From CBDCWA01 sp046048295 (GTDB lineage: Bacteria > Pseudomonadota > Alphaproteobacteria > Rhizobiales > Hyphomicrobiaceae), in the NCBI GenBank assembly GCA_046048295.1, contig JBJOGJ010000039.1:1-22718 (forward strand): a DNA stretch of 22,718 bases, given 5' to 3'. Numbering within the stretch: the first letter of the stretch is position 1; each line of letters starts with the position of its first letter. The notes under the pieces were generated by a model. That model had not been told where the DNA came from and made no database searches. It worked only from the letters and a program-made list of their open reading frames with translations. Shown piece after piece: positions 7,372-14,899 of the stretch. The position numbers and the translations under genes were made by a program.

Positions 7372-8742
7372 CTATTCTGTCAGGATACCCGCGCTGGAGC
7401 CGCCGGCGGCGATCTCGACCTCCTCGATCCGGCGATGCAGTTCCTTCACCAGGTCGACGGCCGGGCCGTAGCGGTCGGCATCGTCGATGACCAGCCCCTT
7501 GTGGAAGTTGCGCCGGAAGTCCTGGCTCATGTACTTGCGTTTGGATGCCCAGTCCGGGTCGGCCCAGTCGCCCGGACCACGGTCGTTGCCGTAGAGGATT
7601 TCGCCAGGCGGATCGCGGAAATAGTTGATTGGATCGAGGCCCTGCTCGACCTTGGCGATCTGTTCCTCGAGCTGTTTTCTCAGGAATACGATCGGGACGT
7701 CGGTGCGGCCGAGAAGCTCCTCCGAGCGGTCGGTGAGATCGCCCTGCGCCCACCAGACGATGGCATCCTGTGCAAGCACGTAGTCAAGGATGGGCTTGCC
7801 GTTCTCATCGTGAAGAGGGGGCTCGTACCATGGTACGTAGTCCTGTTTCGGTGCTTCGACGCCAGGGGGTGCCGCATACACCTGATAGCAGATATGCAGG
7901 GTGTGGGTGTCGTCCATCGGGACGCGGATCTGGTACTCGCTGCGCGGTGCGCCGGTGGCGCCGGTCTGCGTATAGAACGGGAAAATCACCGCCGAATGGC
8001 GGCGTGTCGCATCGTCATCGGCGCCGGCTTCCTTCGAATAGACGATACCCTTCTCCATGCCATAGCGCGTCGGCTTGACGTAAAGCTCCTTGATGCCGAC
8101 GCCCCACTTGAGCCGCGTCTTCAATGTGTGTTTCTCGTAATGCGCGCGTTCGTCGAGGCGGCCTTCGCGTTCGAGAACATAGCGAAAGAGATGGCCGTGG
8201 GCCCAGACGCTGTGGGTCGGGTCGCCGGTGTTCTCCTGGCACTGCAGCCAATTGCAGGGCAGAATGTTGATGGCGATCTGGCGGACGGCATTGGGCCACA
8301 CGAAGAGGTCCCATGGTGGCAACTCAGGGGCGGGGAGCGGGCCGAGGTAGGCGAACAGCATGCCCCCGAGCTCGCGTACGGGATAGGCCTTCAATTTGCG
8401 CGGTATGCGCGCGCGCGGCTGTGCCTCCATCGGGCGCTCGATGCAGGCGCCGGTCTCGTCGTATAGCCAGCCGTGGTAGGGGCATCTGAGGCCCTCCTCG
8501 TCGGGAATGCCCCATTGCATGTCGACGCAACGATGCAGGCAGCGCTCGCCGACGAGACCCAGGCCGCCCTTCGTGTTTTTGTAGAGTATGAGATCCTCGC
8601 CGAGGATGCGAACCTTGCGGACCGGGTTGTCCCAGAGCTGGGCCTCGGCGGCGAACGGAATCCAGTAGCGCCGCATGAGCTCACCGCAGGGTGTGCCAGG
8701 TCCGACGCGTGCGAGCCTCTCATTCTGCTCTCGGGTCATCAT
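7372..8742 (-). CDS. Rieske oxygenase, phthalate 4,5-dioxygenase type
   Basis: The terminal oxygenase of a Rieske non-heme iron system of the phthalate-dioxygenase type (alpha-only oligomers), predicted to hydroxylate or dealkylate an aromatic acid. The ATG at 8742 (456 residues) has an excellent GAGGAGG Shine-Dalgarno; earlier in-frame codons up to 8814 do not look coding. The Rieske [2Fe-2S] ligands are Cys68, His70, Cys87 and His90 (CLH, 16 residues, CPYH). The mononuclear iron site is visible as Asp174, His177 and His182 (GDPTHSVWAH), with Asn171/Glu170 before it. An extra Cys (HRCVD) sits just after the first Rieske pair, where Gly or Arg is more usual. It lies downstream of the alpha-beta-AKR operon but is separated from it by a probable terminator, so it may have its own promoter in 8743-8860. 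The substrate cannot be read from sequence. Confidence 0.85.
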   Translation of the reverse strand: MMTREQNERLARVGPGTPCGELMRRYWIPFAAEAQLWDNPVRKVRILGEDLILYKNTKGGLGLVGERCLHRCVDMQWGIPDEEGLRCPYHGWLYDETGACIERPMEAQPRARIPRKLKAYPVRELGGMLFAYLGPLPAPELPPWDLFVWPNAVRQIAINILPCNWLQCQENTGDPTHSVWAHGHLFRYVLEREGRLDERAHYEKHTLKTRLKWGVGIKELYVKPTRYGMEKGIVYSKEAGADDDATRRHSAVIFPFYTQTGATGAPRSEYQIRVPMDDTHTLHICYQVYAAPPGVEAPKQDYVPWYEPPLHDENGKPILDYVLAQDAIVWWAQGDLTDRSEELLGRTDVPIVFLRKQLEEQIAKVEQGLDPINYFRDPPGEILYGNDRGPGDWADPDWASKRKYMSQDFRRNFHKGLVIDDADRYGPAVDLVKELHRRIEEVEIAAGGSSAGILTE

Positions 8743-8861
8743 CGGTGCGTCCTCCTCGCCTGACGGTCTCGTTCGTTGCGGATCATTGTGTCCCAAAGGC
8801 ACGTGGGAAGACAAGACGAACTGCGTGGCCTGGCCGGGCCGGGCCCTGCGGAATGTTCATG

Positions 8862-8897
8862 GGAAAGACAATAAAGCTCAGCCGCCATTACGGCTGA
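8862..8897 (-). terminator. Probable rho-independent terminator of the dioxygenase-AKR operon
   Basis: On the minus strand the seven-base stem TCAGCCG / CGGCTGA encloses a six-base loop (8878-8897) and is followed by GCTTTATTGTCTTT. The T-rich tract is interrupted but plausible. It sits 69 nt past the aldo/keto reductase stop and 120 nt before the downstream Rieske oxygenase start, suggesting that the two are separate transcription units. Confidence 0.55.
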
Positions 8898-8965
8898 TGG
8901 GTAGAGGAAGCATGTGAGCCGATACTTTGCAGGAGGTGGCCGCGGGCTACGCCCGGTACTGGCTT

Positions 8966-9988
8966 TCAACCCTCGCTGCCGAAGTCCGAGTTCCAAAGCG
9001 CGTCCAGGCGGGCAAGCTTCGCGGGCGGAAAGGGTGGAGCGCCGGAGACCTCGGCCAGTTCCTCGAGCTGCTCGATCGAGGAGAAGCCGCCGAGAACGGT
9101 CGTGACGCCGGGGTCACCAAGTATGAAGCGGAATGCGACCTGTGCCAGCGTCGGGGTGGCTTCGTCCTTCAGGAATGCCAGAGCTTCGGCGGCACGGCGG
9201 TTGCGTTCCGATGCGGCGGTCGAAAAGTCCTTGGCACGGGCAAGCGGATGCTGCGTGCGGGTAAGTGCTGCGTCGGTGAGAAAGCCGCCGGCAAGAGGAC
9301 TGTAGATGGCGCAGCCCACGCCAGCGGACCTGGCGGCAGATATGACGTTTGCGTAGTCGCGCGGTACCGTCAGACCTTTGGGCTTTGCCATGCCGGCGGT
9401 CGGGTTAAGGAGCGTGTAGGGGACGTTGATGATGTCGAAGACGCCGGTTGCCAGAAGCCGGCGAACGTCTTCGCCGTCGTTGCCGCGACAGATGAAGCCG
9501 GTGGCGCGGACCTTGCCGGCGTCGCGCAAGCGTTGGAGCCCTTCGATGGCGCCGCCGGCGCGCAGGAAATCTTCCGTGGCGAGCTGGGTGTACACCTTGC
9601 CGTCGAGATGGGGAGCGGGGGTAATCGGCCCGTTGTGAATCTGGAAGACATCGAGGTAATCGACGCCGAGGCGGCGCAGGCTCGCCTCGCAGGAGCGAAC
9701 GACGTGGCCGGCGATGTCGGCAAGGTTCTCGGCGCGGATCTCGACCTTGGAGTTGAGCAATGGCCGGTGGCCGATGGCAGCGAGGGCGCGCCCGAGGTTT
9801 TCCTCGGCGGCACCGTTGCCGTAGTCGGGGGAGTTGTCGAAGTAGTTGATTCCAAGGTCAAGGGCGCGTGAAACGGTGCGGGTCTGTTCGCCGTGCGTAC
9901 CGCGGACCATAAGTCCGGCGTTGCCGCCGCACCCGAAGGCGACCTCTGAGAGGCCGATACCGGTGCTGGCGAGGCGGCGGGTTTGCAT
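8966..9988 (-). CDS. Aldo/keto reductase
   Basis: An NAD(P)H-dependent oxidoreductase of the AKR superfamily, 340 residues, cytosolic TIM barrel. The start is the ATG at 9988, preceded by GGGGGAG. The catalytic tetrad is complete: Asp51 (YFDNS), Tyr56 (DYGNG), Lys81 (NSKVE) and His118 (FQIHNG). A cofactor-binding region near the C-terminus contains LGGFSSIEQLEE. It starts 20 nt after the stop of the dioxygenase beta subunit, so it is clearly cotranscribed with alpha and beta. In most ring-hydroxylating dioxygenase operons this slot holds a dihydrodiol dehydrogenase of the short-chain (SDR) type; none is seen here, so this enzyme may perform the redox step after dioxygenation. That role is inference; general aldehyde reductase activity is the alternative. 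Confidence 0.88.
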   Translation of the reverse strand: MQTRRLASTGIGLSEVAFGCGGNAGLMVRGTHGEQTRTVSRALDLGINYFDNSPDYGNGAAEENLGRALAAIGHRPLLNSKVEIRAENLADIAGHVVRSCEASLRRLGVDYLDVFQIHNGPITPAPHLDGKVYTQLATEDFLRAGGAIEGLQRLRDAGKVRATGFICRGNDGEDVRRLLATGVFDIINVPYTLLNPTAGMAKPKGLTVPRDYANVISAARSAGVGCAIYSPLAGGFLTDAALTRTQHPLARAKDFSTAASERNRRAAEALAFLKDEATPTLAQVAFRFILGDPGVTTVLGGFSSIEQLEELAEVSGAPPFPPAKLARLDALWNSDFGSEG

Positions 9989-10008
9989 GATGCTCCCCCG
10001 CCGTCCGA

Positions 10009-10506
10009 TCAAAGTACGAAGCTGATGGCGCCCATGCCGCCGAGTTCCTCGGCGTCGAGGACGGCGCGCCGTTCCTGGATCTTCAATTCCGTGCCGACGT
10101 TCTTCAACTTGTAGCGGTAATAGCCGGTGAAGATGCGCGGGCTCTCGTGGCGGCGATAGCGATAGACGACGAAGTTGGCGTGCGCGAGGGCGACGTCTCC
10201 CTCGTAGCCGGAGATGCGCACGTTGGTGATGAAGCGGCGGGTGCGCGAGTGCGGGTACTCGGCGTGGCAGTTCGGATCCTTGAGGCGGATGATGCGCTCC
10301 TTCAGGCGCACCATGTCGTCGGCTACAAGGAACAGCGTGTAGCGGGCGTCGGCCTCGGGAAGGTCGTTGGGCGGCACGTAGTACCACGCGTCGTCGGTCA
10401 GCATCGCGAGCCATTCGTCGAGCTGCCAGGCGTCCAGAAGCTCGGCTTCCTTGTAGAACAGCTCCTCGACCTCGAAACGTGTGATCTGGTTATTCGTGTC
10501 GCTCAC
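10009..10506 (-). CDS. Aromatic-ring-hydroxylating dioxygenase, beta subunit
   Basis: The small, structural subunit of an alpha3beta3-type dioxygenase with an NTF2-like fold, 165 residues, the usual size. The GTG start at 10504-10506 forms a GTGA overlap with the alpha-subunit stop, which sets the start and implies translational coupling. Family features include the N-terminal helix VEELFYKEAELLDAW, the WLAMLTDDAWYYVP segment and the late basic patch ending in ERRAVLDAEELG. It resembles beta subunits of the p-cumate/ethylbenzene dioxygenase type. It has no catalytic metal of its own. An upstream in-frame ATG at 10533 lies inside alpha and is less likely. Confidence 0.9.
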   Translation of the reverse strand: MSDTNNQITRFEVEELFYKEAELLDAWQLDEWLAMLTDDAWYYVPPNDLPEADARYTLFLVADDMVRLKERIIRLKDPNCHAEYPHSRTRRFITNVRISGYEGDVALAHANFVVYRYRRHESPRIFTGYYRYKLKNVGTELKIQERRAVLDAEELGGMGAISFVL

Positions 10507-11798
10507 GCGGGCTTCTCCATCATGTCCCGCCACTTGCGCCAGAAGACGCGCAGGTGACCTTCGTCCGTATGCAGTTGCTCATCCGGGCTTTTGCCCATGC
10601 CGCGCGACATCTCGTTCCAGCGGACCTCGCGGTAGGCGGAATAGCCGGACTGGGCGAGCTCGAGGGCTGCGACGTCGTCCGGGGTCGCGAAGCCGCCCGG
10701 GCCGTAGAAGGTCAGAAAGGCATGTAGGCGGCGGGCGCGCTGGGCTTCGTTCTCCTCGACCGGGCCCATGGCCCAGGCGACGACGCGCATGCGGTCCGGC
10801 GCCAGCGGGTAGAAGTGGCGGACGGTGACCGAGGAGCCGTCGTTGATGACGAGGTTCGGGAAGATGACGAGGTTGCGGTTGGTATCGGCGACGCGGGCGG
10901 CGCGGGCCTCCCCGAGGCGCTCGACGAGTTCACTGCGCATCGCTTCGATCTCCGGCTTCGCCTCCTCGCCGTAGACCGAGATCCACTTGGCAACGGGGCG
11001 ACCGCGGAAATTCGGGTTGTCGGTCGTCAGGTGGCCGTTGCCGAGGTCGCGGCCATAGCCCTTCGTCGGCAGCAACAGGCCGGAGCCTTTCGGGATCTCG
11101 ACGTTGACGCCCGAGTTCTTCATGTAGTTGAGCCATGTCGAGTGCGTCGACATCAGGTGGTAGTCGTCGACGGAGTTCTCGACCATGAGCTTCCAGTTGC
11201 CCTTGATCTCGTATTCCTGCGTGCCGGAGATCAGCTCCATCTTGCCGGAGGGCGACTGGTCCAGGACGAGGTCGATGTAGTCCTTGGCGCCGGCCAGATA
11301 CGAGTGCAGGTCCTCGGCGTCGGGATCGAAGTTGACGAACCAGAAGTCGCGATATTCCTCGAGGCGCGGAACGGGAGTCAGTCCGAGCTCCGACTTGTCG
11401 AAGTGCGGGCCGTAGGCATCCTCTCCCGGCACCACCTTGATCGAGCCGTCCGTATTGTAGGTCCAGCCATGGTACATGCAAAAGAACTGGCGGGCATTGC
11501 CGGATCGCTCACGGCAAACCAGCGCGCCGCGATGCCGACAGGAGTTGATGAGCGCCTGGATCTTGCCTTCCCGGTCGCGACAAAAGATTATCGGGCGGCC
11601 GGCGACAGGACGGGTCTGGAAGTCGCCCGGATTGCGAAGCTCCGAGGCGTGGCCGACATAGATCCAGCAGCGGTCGAATACCCGGCGTGCCTCGATTTCG
11701 TGGATGTCGGGGGAGACGAAGACCTCGCGGTTAACGAAGAAGGTCTGGCGTTCCTTGTCCTCGACGACAAAACTGTCGCCGCTCGGTAGATAGTTCAT
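10503..11798 (-). CDS. Aromatic-ring-hydroxylating dioxygenase, alpha subunit
   Basis: The catalytic subunit of a multicomponent ring-hydroxylating dioxygenase, 431 residues. The start is the ATG at 11798 with AGGA about ten bases upstream. The Rieske cluster ligands are Cys87, His89, Cys107 and His110 (CRH, 17 residues, CMYH). The bridging Asp211 and iron ligands His214 and His219 (VDDYHLMSTH) correspond to naphthalene-dioxygenase Asp205, His208 and His213. The general look is that of benzoate/p-cumate-type alpha subunits, so an aromatic carboxylate is a reasonable guess. It overlaps the beta gene by four bases and faces a divergent Rieske ferredoxin gene, 227 nt away, that probably delivers its electrons. 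No reductase gene accompanies them. All metal ligands are intact. Confidence 0.9.
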   Translation of the reverse strand: MNYLPSGDSFVVEDKERQTFFVNREVFVSPDIHEIEARRVFDRCWIYVGHASELRNPGDFQTRPVAGRPIIFCRDREGKIQALINSCRHRGALVCRERSGNARQFFCMYHGWTYNTDGSIKVVPGEDAYGPHFDKSELGLTPVPRLEEYRDFWFVNFDPDAEDLHSYLAGAKDYIDLVLDQSPSGKMELISGTQEYEIKGNWKLMVENSVDDYHLMSTHSTWLNYMKNSGVNVEIPKGSGLLLPTKGYGRDLGNGHLTTDNPNFRGRPVAKWISVYGEEAKPEIEAMRSELVERLGEARAARVADTNRNLVIFPNLVINDGSSVTVRHFYPLAPDRMRVVAWAMGPVEENEAQRARRLHAFLTFYGPGGFATPDDVAALELAQSGYSAYREVRWNEMSRGMGKSPDEQLHTDEGHLRVFWRKWRDMMEKPA

Positions 11799-12025
11799 TG
11801 CTCTCATCCTGTCCCGCCGTGGCCACTTGAACCACCGGCTAATCGGTTGGATTCGCTCATGCTGTCGTGGCGGCAAGATACATAGCGCGGGGGCCGATGC
11901 CAAGGCGCGGCGGAGTGCGGAATTGGCGCAGCCGGGCCGCGAGGGGGTGGGGCTGGCATTGCGCAGGCAGCTCAAAGCAGCTTAACTGCGGCGCTGGGAC
12001 CGGAGCAGAAAAACGGAGAGACAAC
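11799..12025. promoter_or_regulatory. Divergent intergenic region between dioxygenase alpha and ferredoxin
   Basis: These 227 nt lie between two oppositely oriented units that probably encode parts of one enzyme, so a shared control region is expected. An imperfect inverted repeat (CCACCG, six bases, CGGTTGG; 11832-11851) is the only operator-like structure I see. No convincing promoter hexamers were found, and no regulator gene lies nearby. Confidence 0.35.
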
Positions 12026-12349
12026 TTGAGCGCAGAATGGGTGACCGTGGCCAAGGCTTCAGAGGTGGCGCCGGGGGAAATGGCGGCCGGGCAGGCTGGC
12101 AAGGACGACATTGCGATCTACAACCTCAATGGCGAGTACTATGCGACGCACGCGGTTTGCACGCACGCGTTCGCGCTGCTCACCGACGGTTTCCTGGATG
12201 GCGAGGTCGTCGAGTGCCCGCTGCATGCCGGGTGTTTCGAGATCAAGACAGGCAAAGGACTAGGCCCGCCGATCGGCCGTGACATCAAGACCTACCAGAC
12301 GCGGGTCGAAGGCGACGACGTCCAGATCCTCTATGATCCGGATGCTTGA
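12026..12349 (+). CDS. Rieske-type ferredoxin of a dioxygenase system
   Basis: A small electron carrier that passes electrons from a reductase to a Rieske oxygenase. It has 107 residues if read from the TTG at 12026, which has CGGAGAG just upstream and gives the usual ferredoxin length; the frame is open further upstream to 11867 but that part is not ferredoxin-like. The [2Fe-2S] ligands are Cys45, His47, Cys64 and His67 (CTH, 16 residues, CPLH), followed by GCFEIKTGKGLGPP, the usual biphenyl-type ferredoxin continuation. It is divergent from the dioxygenase alpha gene, its most likely partner, though it could also serve the two other oxygenases in the cluster. The hydrolase gene follows after 35 nt. 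Confidence 0.92.
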   Translation: MSAEWVTVAKASEVAPGEMAAGQAGKDDIAIYNLNGEYYATHAVCTHAFALLTDGFLDGEVVECPLHAGCFEIKTGKGLGPPIGRDIKTYQTRVEGDDVQILYDPDA

Positions 12350-12384
12350 ACGATAACCCGACGGAAAGAAGCGAGGACAAGGCT

Positions 12385-13269
12385 ATGAGTGCAGGGCCGA
12401 AGGTTTGGCTGGACATGGACCAGAAGGCGCTCGATGACGCCTACGATCAGACGGTGTGGGCGCCGAATCAGAAGGTCGTGCAGCATCGTCGCGGCATCAC
12501 GGCGAAACGGGCCAGGGCGGCGCTGGGCGAGCCGGAGCGTATGAGCTATGGCGAAACGGCGATCGAAAGCCTCGAGCTCTTCCGGACATCGGTGCCCAAT
12601 GCACCGATCGTCGTCTACGTGCACGGGGGCGCCTGGAAGAACGGAAAGGCGCCGGATTTCTCGACGCCGGCAGAGAATTTCGTCAACGCGGGCGCACACT
12701 ACATCGTGCTGGACTTCATCAATGTGGTGGAAGCGGGCGGCGACCTGATGCCGATGGCGCGGCAGGTGCGCGATGCCGTTGCATGGGTCTACCGCAACGC
12801 CGGGAGTTTCGGCGGCGATCCCGAGCAGCTCTATGTGCACGGCCACTCTTCAGGCTCGCACCTCTCCTCATGCATCGTGACGACGGACTGGCGGGGCCAG
12901 TACGGCCTGCCTGCCAACATCGTGAAGGGCGCGGTGCTGGCGTCGGGCATGTACGATCTGGTTCCCGTACGGCTGTCGAAGCGATCCGAATATGTCGCGT
13001 TCACCGACGAGATCGTCGAGGAGTTGTCGGCGATCCGCCATCTCGACCGCATCACGGCGGACCTCATCGTCGCGCACGGGACCGAGGAGAGCCCGGAGTT
13101 CCAGCGCCAGGCCCGCGACTTCGCGGCAGCGCTGGAGAAGGCGGGAAAGCCCTGCACGTTCCTTGTCGGCGAGGGCTACAACCATTTTGAGATTACCGAG
13201 ACCTACGCGAGCCCGTTCGGGCTGTTGGGCCGTGCAGCGCTCAAGCAGATGGGACTTGGGCCAGGTTAA
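12385..13269 (+). CDS. Alpha/beta hydrolase, arylformamidase-like
   Basis: A predicted cytosolic serine hydrolase of 294 residues. The ATG at 12385 follows GAGGA by seven bases; an in-frame TTG overlapping the ferredoxin stop is less likely. The oxyanion motif HGGAW lies at 80-84, the nucleophile elbow GHSSG at 153-157 with Ser155, and the catalytic His267 in YNHFE. The segment ESPEFQRQARDF (235-246) matches the acid-residue region of kynurenine formamidase (AFMID), where the usual Asp is replaced by Glu235. The arylformamidase-like layout suggests hydrolysis of an amide or formamide, or of an ester, of an aromatic acid. No tryptophan-catabolic genes lie nearby, so kynurenine itself is doubtful. 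It is cotranscribed with the ferredoxin gene. Confidence 0.82.
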   Translation: MSAGPKVWLDMDQKALDDAYDQTVWAPNQKVVQHRRGITAKRARAALGEPERMSYGETAIESLELFRTSVPNAPIVVYVHGGAWKNGKAPDFSTPAENFVNAGAHYIVLDFINVVEAGGDLMPMARQVRDAVAWVYRNAGSFGGDPEQLYVHGHSSGSHLSSCIVTTDWRGQYGLPANIVKGAVLASGMYDLVPVRLSKRSEYVAFTDEIVEELSAIRHLDRITADLIVAHGTEESPEFQRQARDFAAALEKAGKPCTFLVGEGYNHFEITETYASPFGLLGRAALKQMGLGPG

Positions 13270-13274
13270 GGGCA

Positions 13275-13307
13275 GGACGAGCATGGCCAGGGATTCCACG
13301 CTCGTCC
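13275..13307. repeat. Inverted repeat between convergent genes, possible terminator
   Basis: GGACGAGC and GCTCGTCC form a perfect eight-base stem around a 17-base loop, 5 nt past the hydrolase stop and 24 nt from the stop of the convergent secreted-protein gene. The place suits a bidirectional terminator, but neither strand has a T-run after the stem, so rho-independent function is uncertain. Confidence 0.45.
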
Positions 13308-13331
13308 GCGTTACAGAGGAAAACCCCTGAT

Positions 13332-13673
13332 TCAGCGTCGGCCGTTGCCGCGCTCCTCGGCGTCGGTGAAGGCCTTGTTGGCCCAGAACGGGTAGTCGCT
13401 GTAGCGATTGTTGCGATAGGGAGCCCAATAGCGCTCCGGGTCATCGTCGCGGCGGTAGCGATAGCCGCGCGAGCGGTTGCGGTTGCAAGCCCAGGTGTGG
13501 CGATGACCGCGCCGCCAGCCGCAATGGCTTCCGTGCACCTTTTCGACGATTCCGGACGCTGCAGGCACGGCAACGCCTGCGCCACCGGGTGCCGCAGTCG
13601 CCGAGAAGGCTGTAACCGAGAGGGCCAAGGCGCCGACGGCGGCACCGGAGAGGGTTCGAAGATATCCAGTCAT
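13332..13673 (-). CDS. Small secreted Arg/Tyr-rich protein
   Basis: The function is unknown; 113 residues. The ATG at 13673 has AAGGA upstream. Residues 1-27 form a clear signal peptide (AAVGALALSVTA, then cleavage near ATA-A). The mature part begins with a Gly/Ala/Val-rich stretch. It then has VEKVHGSHCGWRRGHRHTWAC, in positions of about 43-63, with two cysteines and several His and Arg, and an Arg/Tyr/Asn-rich tail (NRNRSRGYRYRR, YWAPYRNNRYSDYPFW). Such short exported basic proteins with a GWRR/HRH motif are common and uncharacterised in Rhizobiales. It lies between convergent hydrolase and co-directional ion-channel genes, 110 nt from the latter. Confidence 0.75.
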   Translation of the reverse strand: MTGYLRTLSGAAVGALALSVTAFSATAAPGGAGVAVPAASGIVEKVHGSHCGWRRGHRHTWACNRNRSRGYRYRRDDDPERYWAPYRNNRYSDYPFWANKAFTDAEERGNGRR

Positions 13674-13783
13674 TTGGAGAGTTCCTTAGGTTGTCCGGCG
13701 TCCGCAGCGATCCAATAAGACTTCCCCGAATCTGAGCATGCAAGCCTGCGCGGTCAAGTTGCCATCGCAGCATCGTGAACCGC

Positions 13784-14656
13784 TCAGGTACGACCGCTTT
13801 TTGCCTGCGTGTCGGCGGCATGCGTCTCCAGGAGCAGGCGAACGGCTTTCAAATCGCGCTCCAGTTCATCGAAGCGATGGTGTAGCTCGTTCACGCCGGG
13901 CGCTGCTGTATCGTGCTTCGACTTTTCCTCGATCACCTTGTCTTCTTTTTCCTCGGGGTCGCCGTGTGCCGACTGCATGGCGTCGACGATGATGCCTATG
14001 AACAGGTTCAGTACGGCGAAGCTTGTGACGATGATGAAGGGGACGAAGAATAGCCAGGCATACGGGAACAGCTCCATCGTCGGGCGTACGATGCCCATCG
14101 ACCAGCTCTCGAGCGTCATGACCTGGAACAGCGTGTAGGCCGAGGCGGGGATCGAGCCGAACCATTCCTGCATGCGTGGATCAGGGTGCTGGCCGAACAG
14201 CTTCGTGGTCAAGACCGCCGAAACGTAGAAAACGAGGCAGAGCACGCCGATAACAGAGAGCATGCCGGGGATGGCATGGCCGATCGCACTGATGACGCGG
14301 CGAAGCTGCGGCACGACCGAGATCAGGCGAAGCACCCGGAAAATACGGAACGCGCGCAGGACCGACAGCGGGCCGGTCTGGGGCAGCCAGGCCGCGGTGA
14401 CGATCACGAAGTCAAAGATGTTCCAGCCCGACGAGAAGAAGCGACTGCGGTAGGCATAAAGCTTCAGCGCGAGTTCAACCGTAAAGAGCGCGAGGATGAG
14501 AAAGTCGATCGAATAGAGCAGAGGCCCATAACTGGCCATGACCGACTTGTCGGTTTCCAGTCCCAAGGTGACTGCGTTTATCAGGATAAGAGCGGTAATT
14601 GCCTTCAGGAAGCGGTTGGATTCAACAATCTCTCGGGCTTGCTCGCGTGTCATCAT
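13784..14656 (-). CDS. Voltage-gated sodium channel, NaChBac/NavAb family
   Basis: A homotetrameric inner-membrane ion channel, 290 residues with six transmembrane segments. S1-S3 span about residues 17-92. S4 at about 98-113 carries regularly spaced Arg101, Arg104, Arg107 and Arg110 (RAFRIFRVLRLI) as voltage sensor. S5 lies at about 128-150, the pore helix at about 170-180, the selectivity filter TLESWSM at 181-187, identical to the canonical bacterial sodium-channel filter, and S6 at about 200-228 (FAVLNLFIGIIVDAM). The acidic post-S6 neck (PEEKEDKVIEEKSK) and a C-terminal heptad-like coiled coil (about 256-280, FDELERDLKAVRLLLE) are family features for tetramer assembly. Start: tandem ATGs at 14656 and 14653. 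The gene is intact and sits alone inside the catabolic cluster with no obvious functional link. Confidence 0.95.
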   Translation of the reverse strand: MMTREQAREIVESNRFLKAITALILINAVTLGLETDKSVMASYGPLLYSIDFLILALFTVELALKLYAYRSRFFSSGWNIFDFVIVTAAWLPQTGPLSVLRAFRIFRVLRLISVVPQLRRVISAIGHAIPGMLSVIGVLCLVFYVSAVLTTKLFGQHPDPRMQEWFGSIPASAYTLFQVMTLESWSMGIVRPTMELFPYAWLFFVPFIIVTSFAVLNLFIGIIVDAMQSAHGDPEEKEDKVIEEKSKHDTAAPGVNELHHRFDELERDLKAVRLLLETHAADTQAKSGRT

Positions 14657-14899
14657 TGAGGTTCGGCTGCTCTGAAATGTCGGGAGGTGGCATCGTGTTT
14701 TACTGCGGGGGAGATAGTACGTCGGCGCGGAGGCCGCAATCTCCCCGTTGAAAGAGGCTGAAGAGCGGGTATCAGTTCGACCTGGAACCGCGGCGGGCCT
14801 GCAGGTTGACCGTTTTTATTCGACGCGGGCTCGTGTTAGACCTTGCGCACGCGTTGGCCGGGCAGATCCGGCAGATGCCCATCGACGGAGGAAATGCTC
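14657..14899. promoter_or_regulatory. Divergent intergenic region, ion channel / aldolase operon
   Basis: These 243 nt separate the minus-strand channel gene from the plus-strand aldolase operon and should hold the operon promoter. A TTGACC hexamer occurs near 14806, but no matching -10 lies at 16-18 nt, so I do not assign a promoter. Confidence 0.35.

Noticed and set aside
7435..8466. A 343-codon plus-strand open frame opposite the Rieske oxygenase
   Set aside because: No recognisable motif; the minus-strand product carries all Rieske and iron ligands. Treated as an antisense shadow.
10815..11789. A 324-codon plus-strand open frame opposite the dioxygenase alpha gene
   Set aside because: Val/Asp/Arg-biased shadow composition, no motif, and full overlap with a well-supported gene.
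14186..14659. A 157-codon plus-strand frame opposite the sodium channel, rich in Arg, Asp, Glu and Gln
   Set aside because: The charged composition is what the reverse complement of hydrophobic membrane-helix codons gives; no ribosome binding site or motif.
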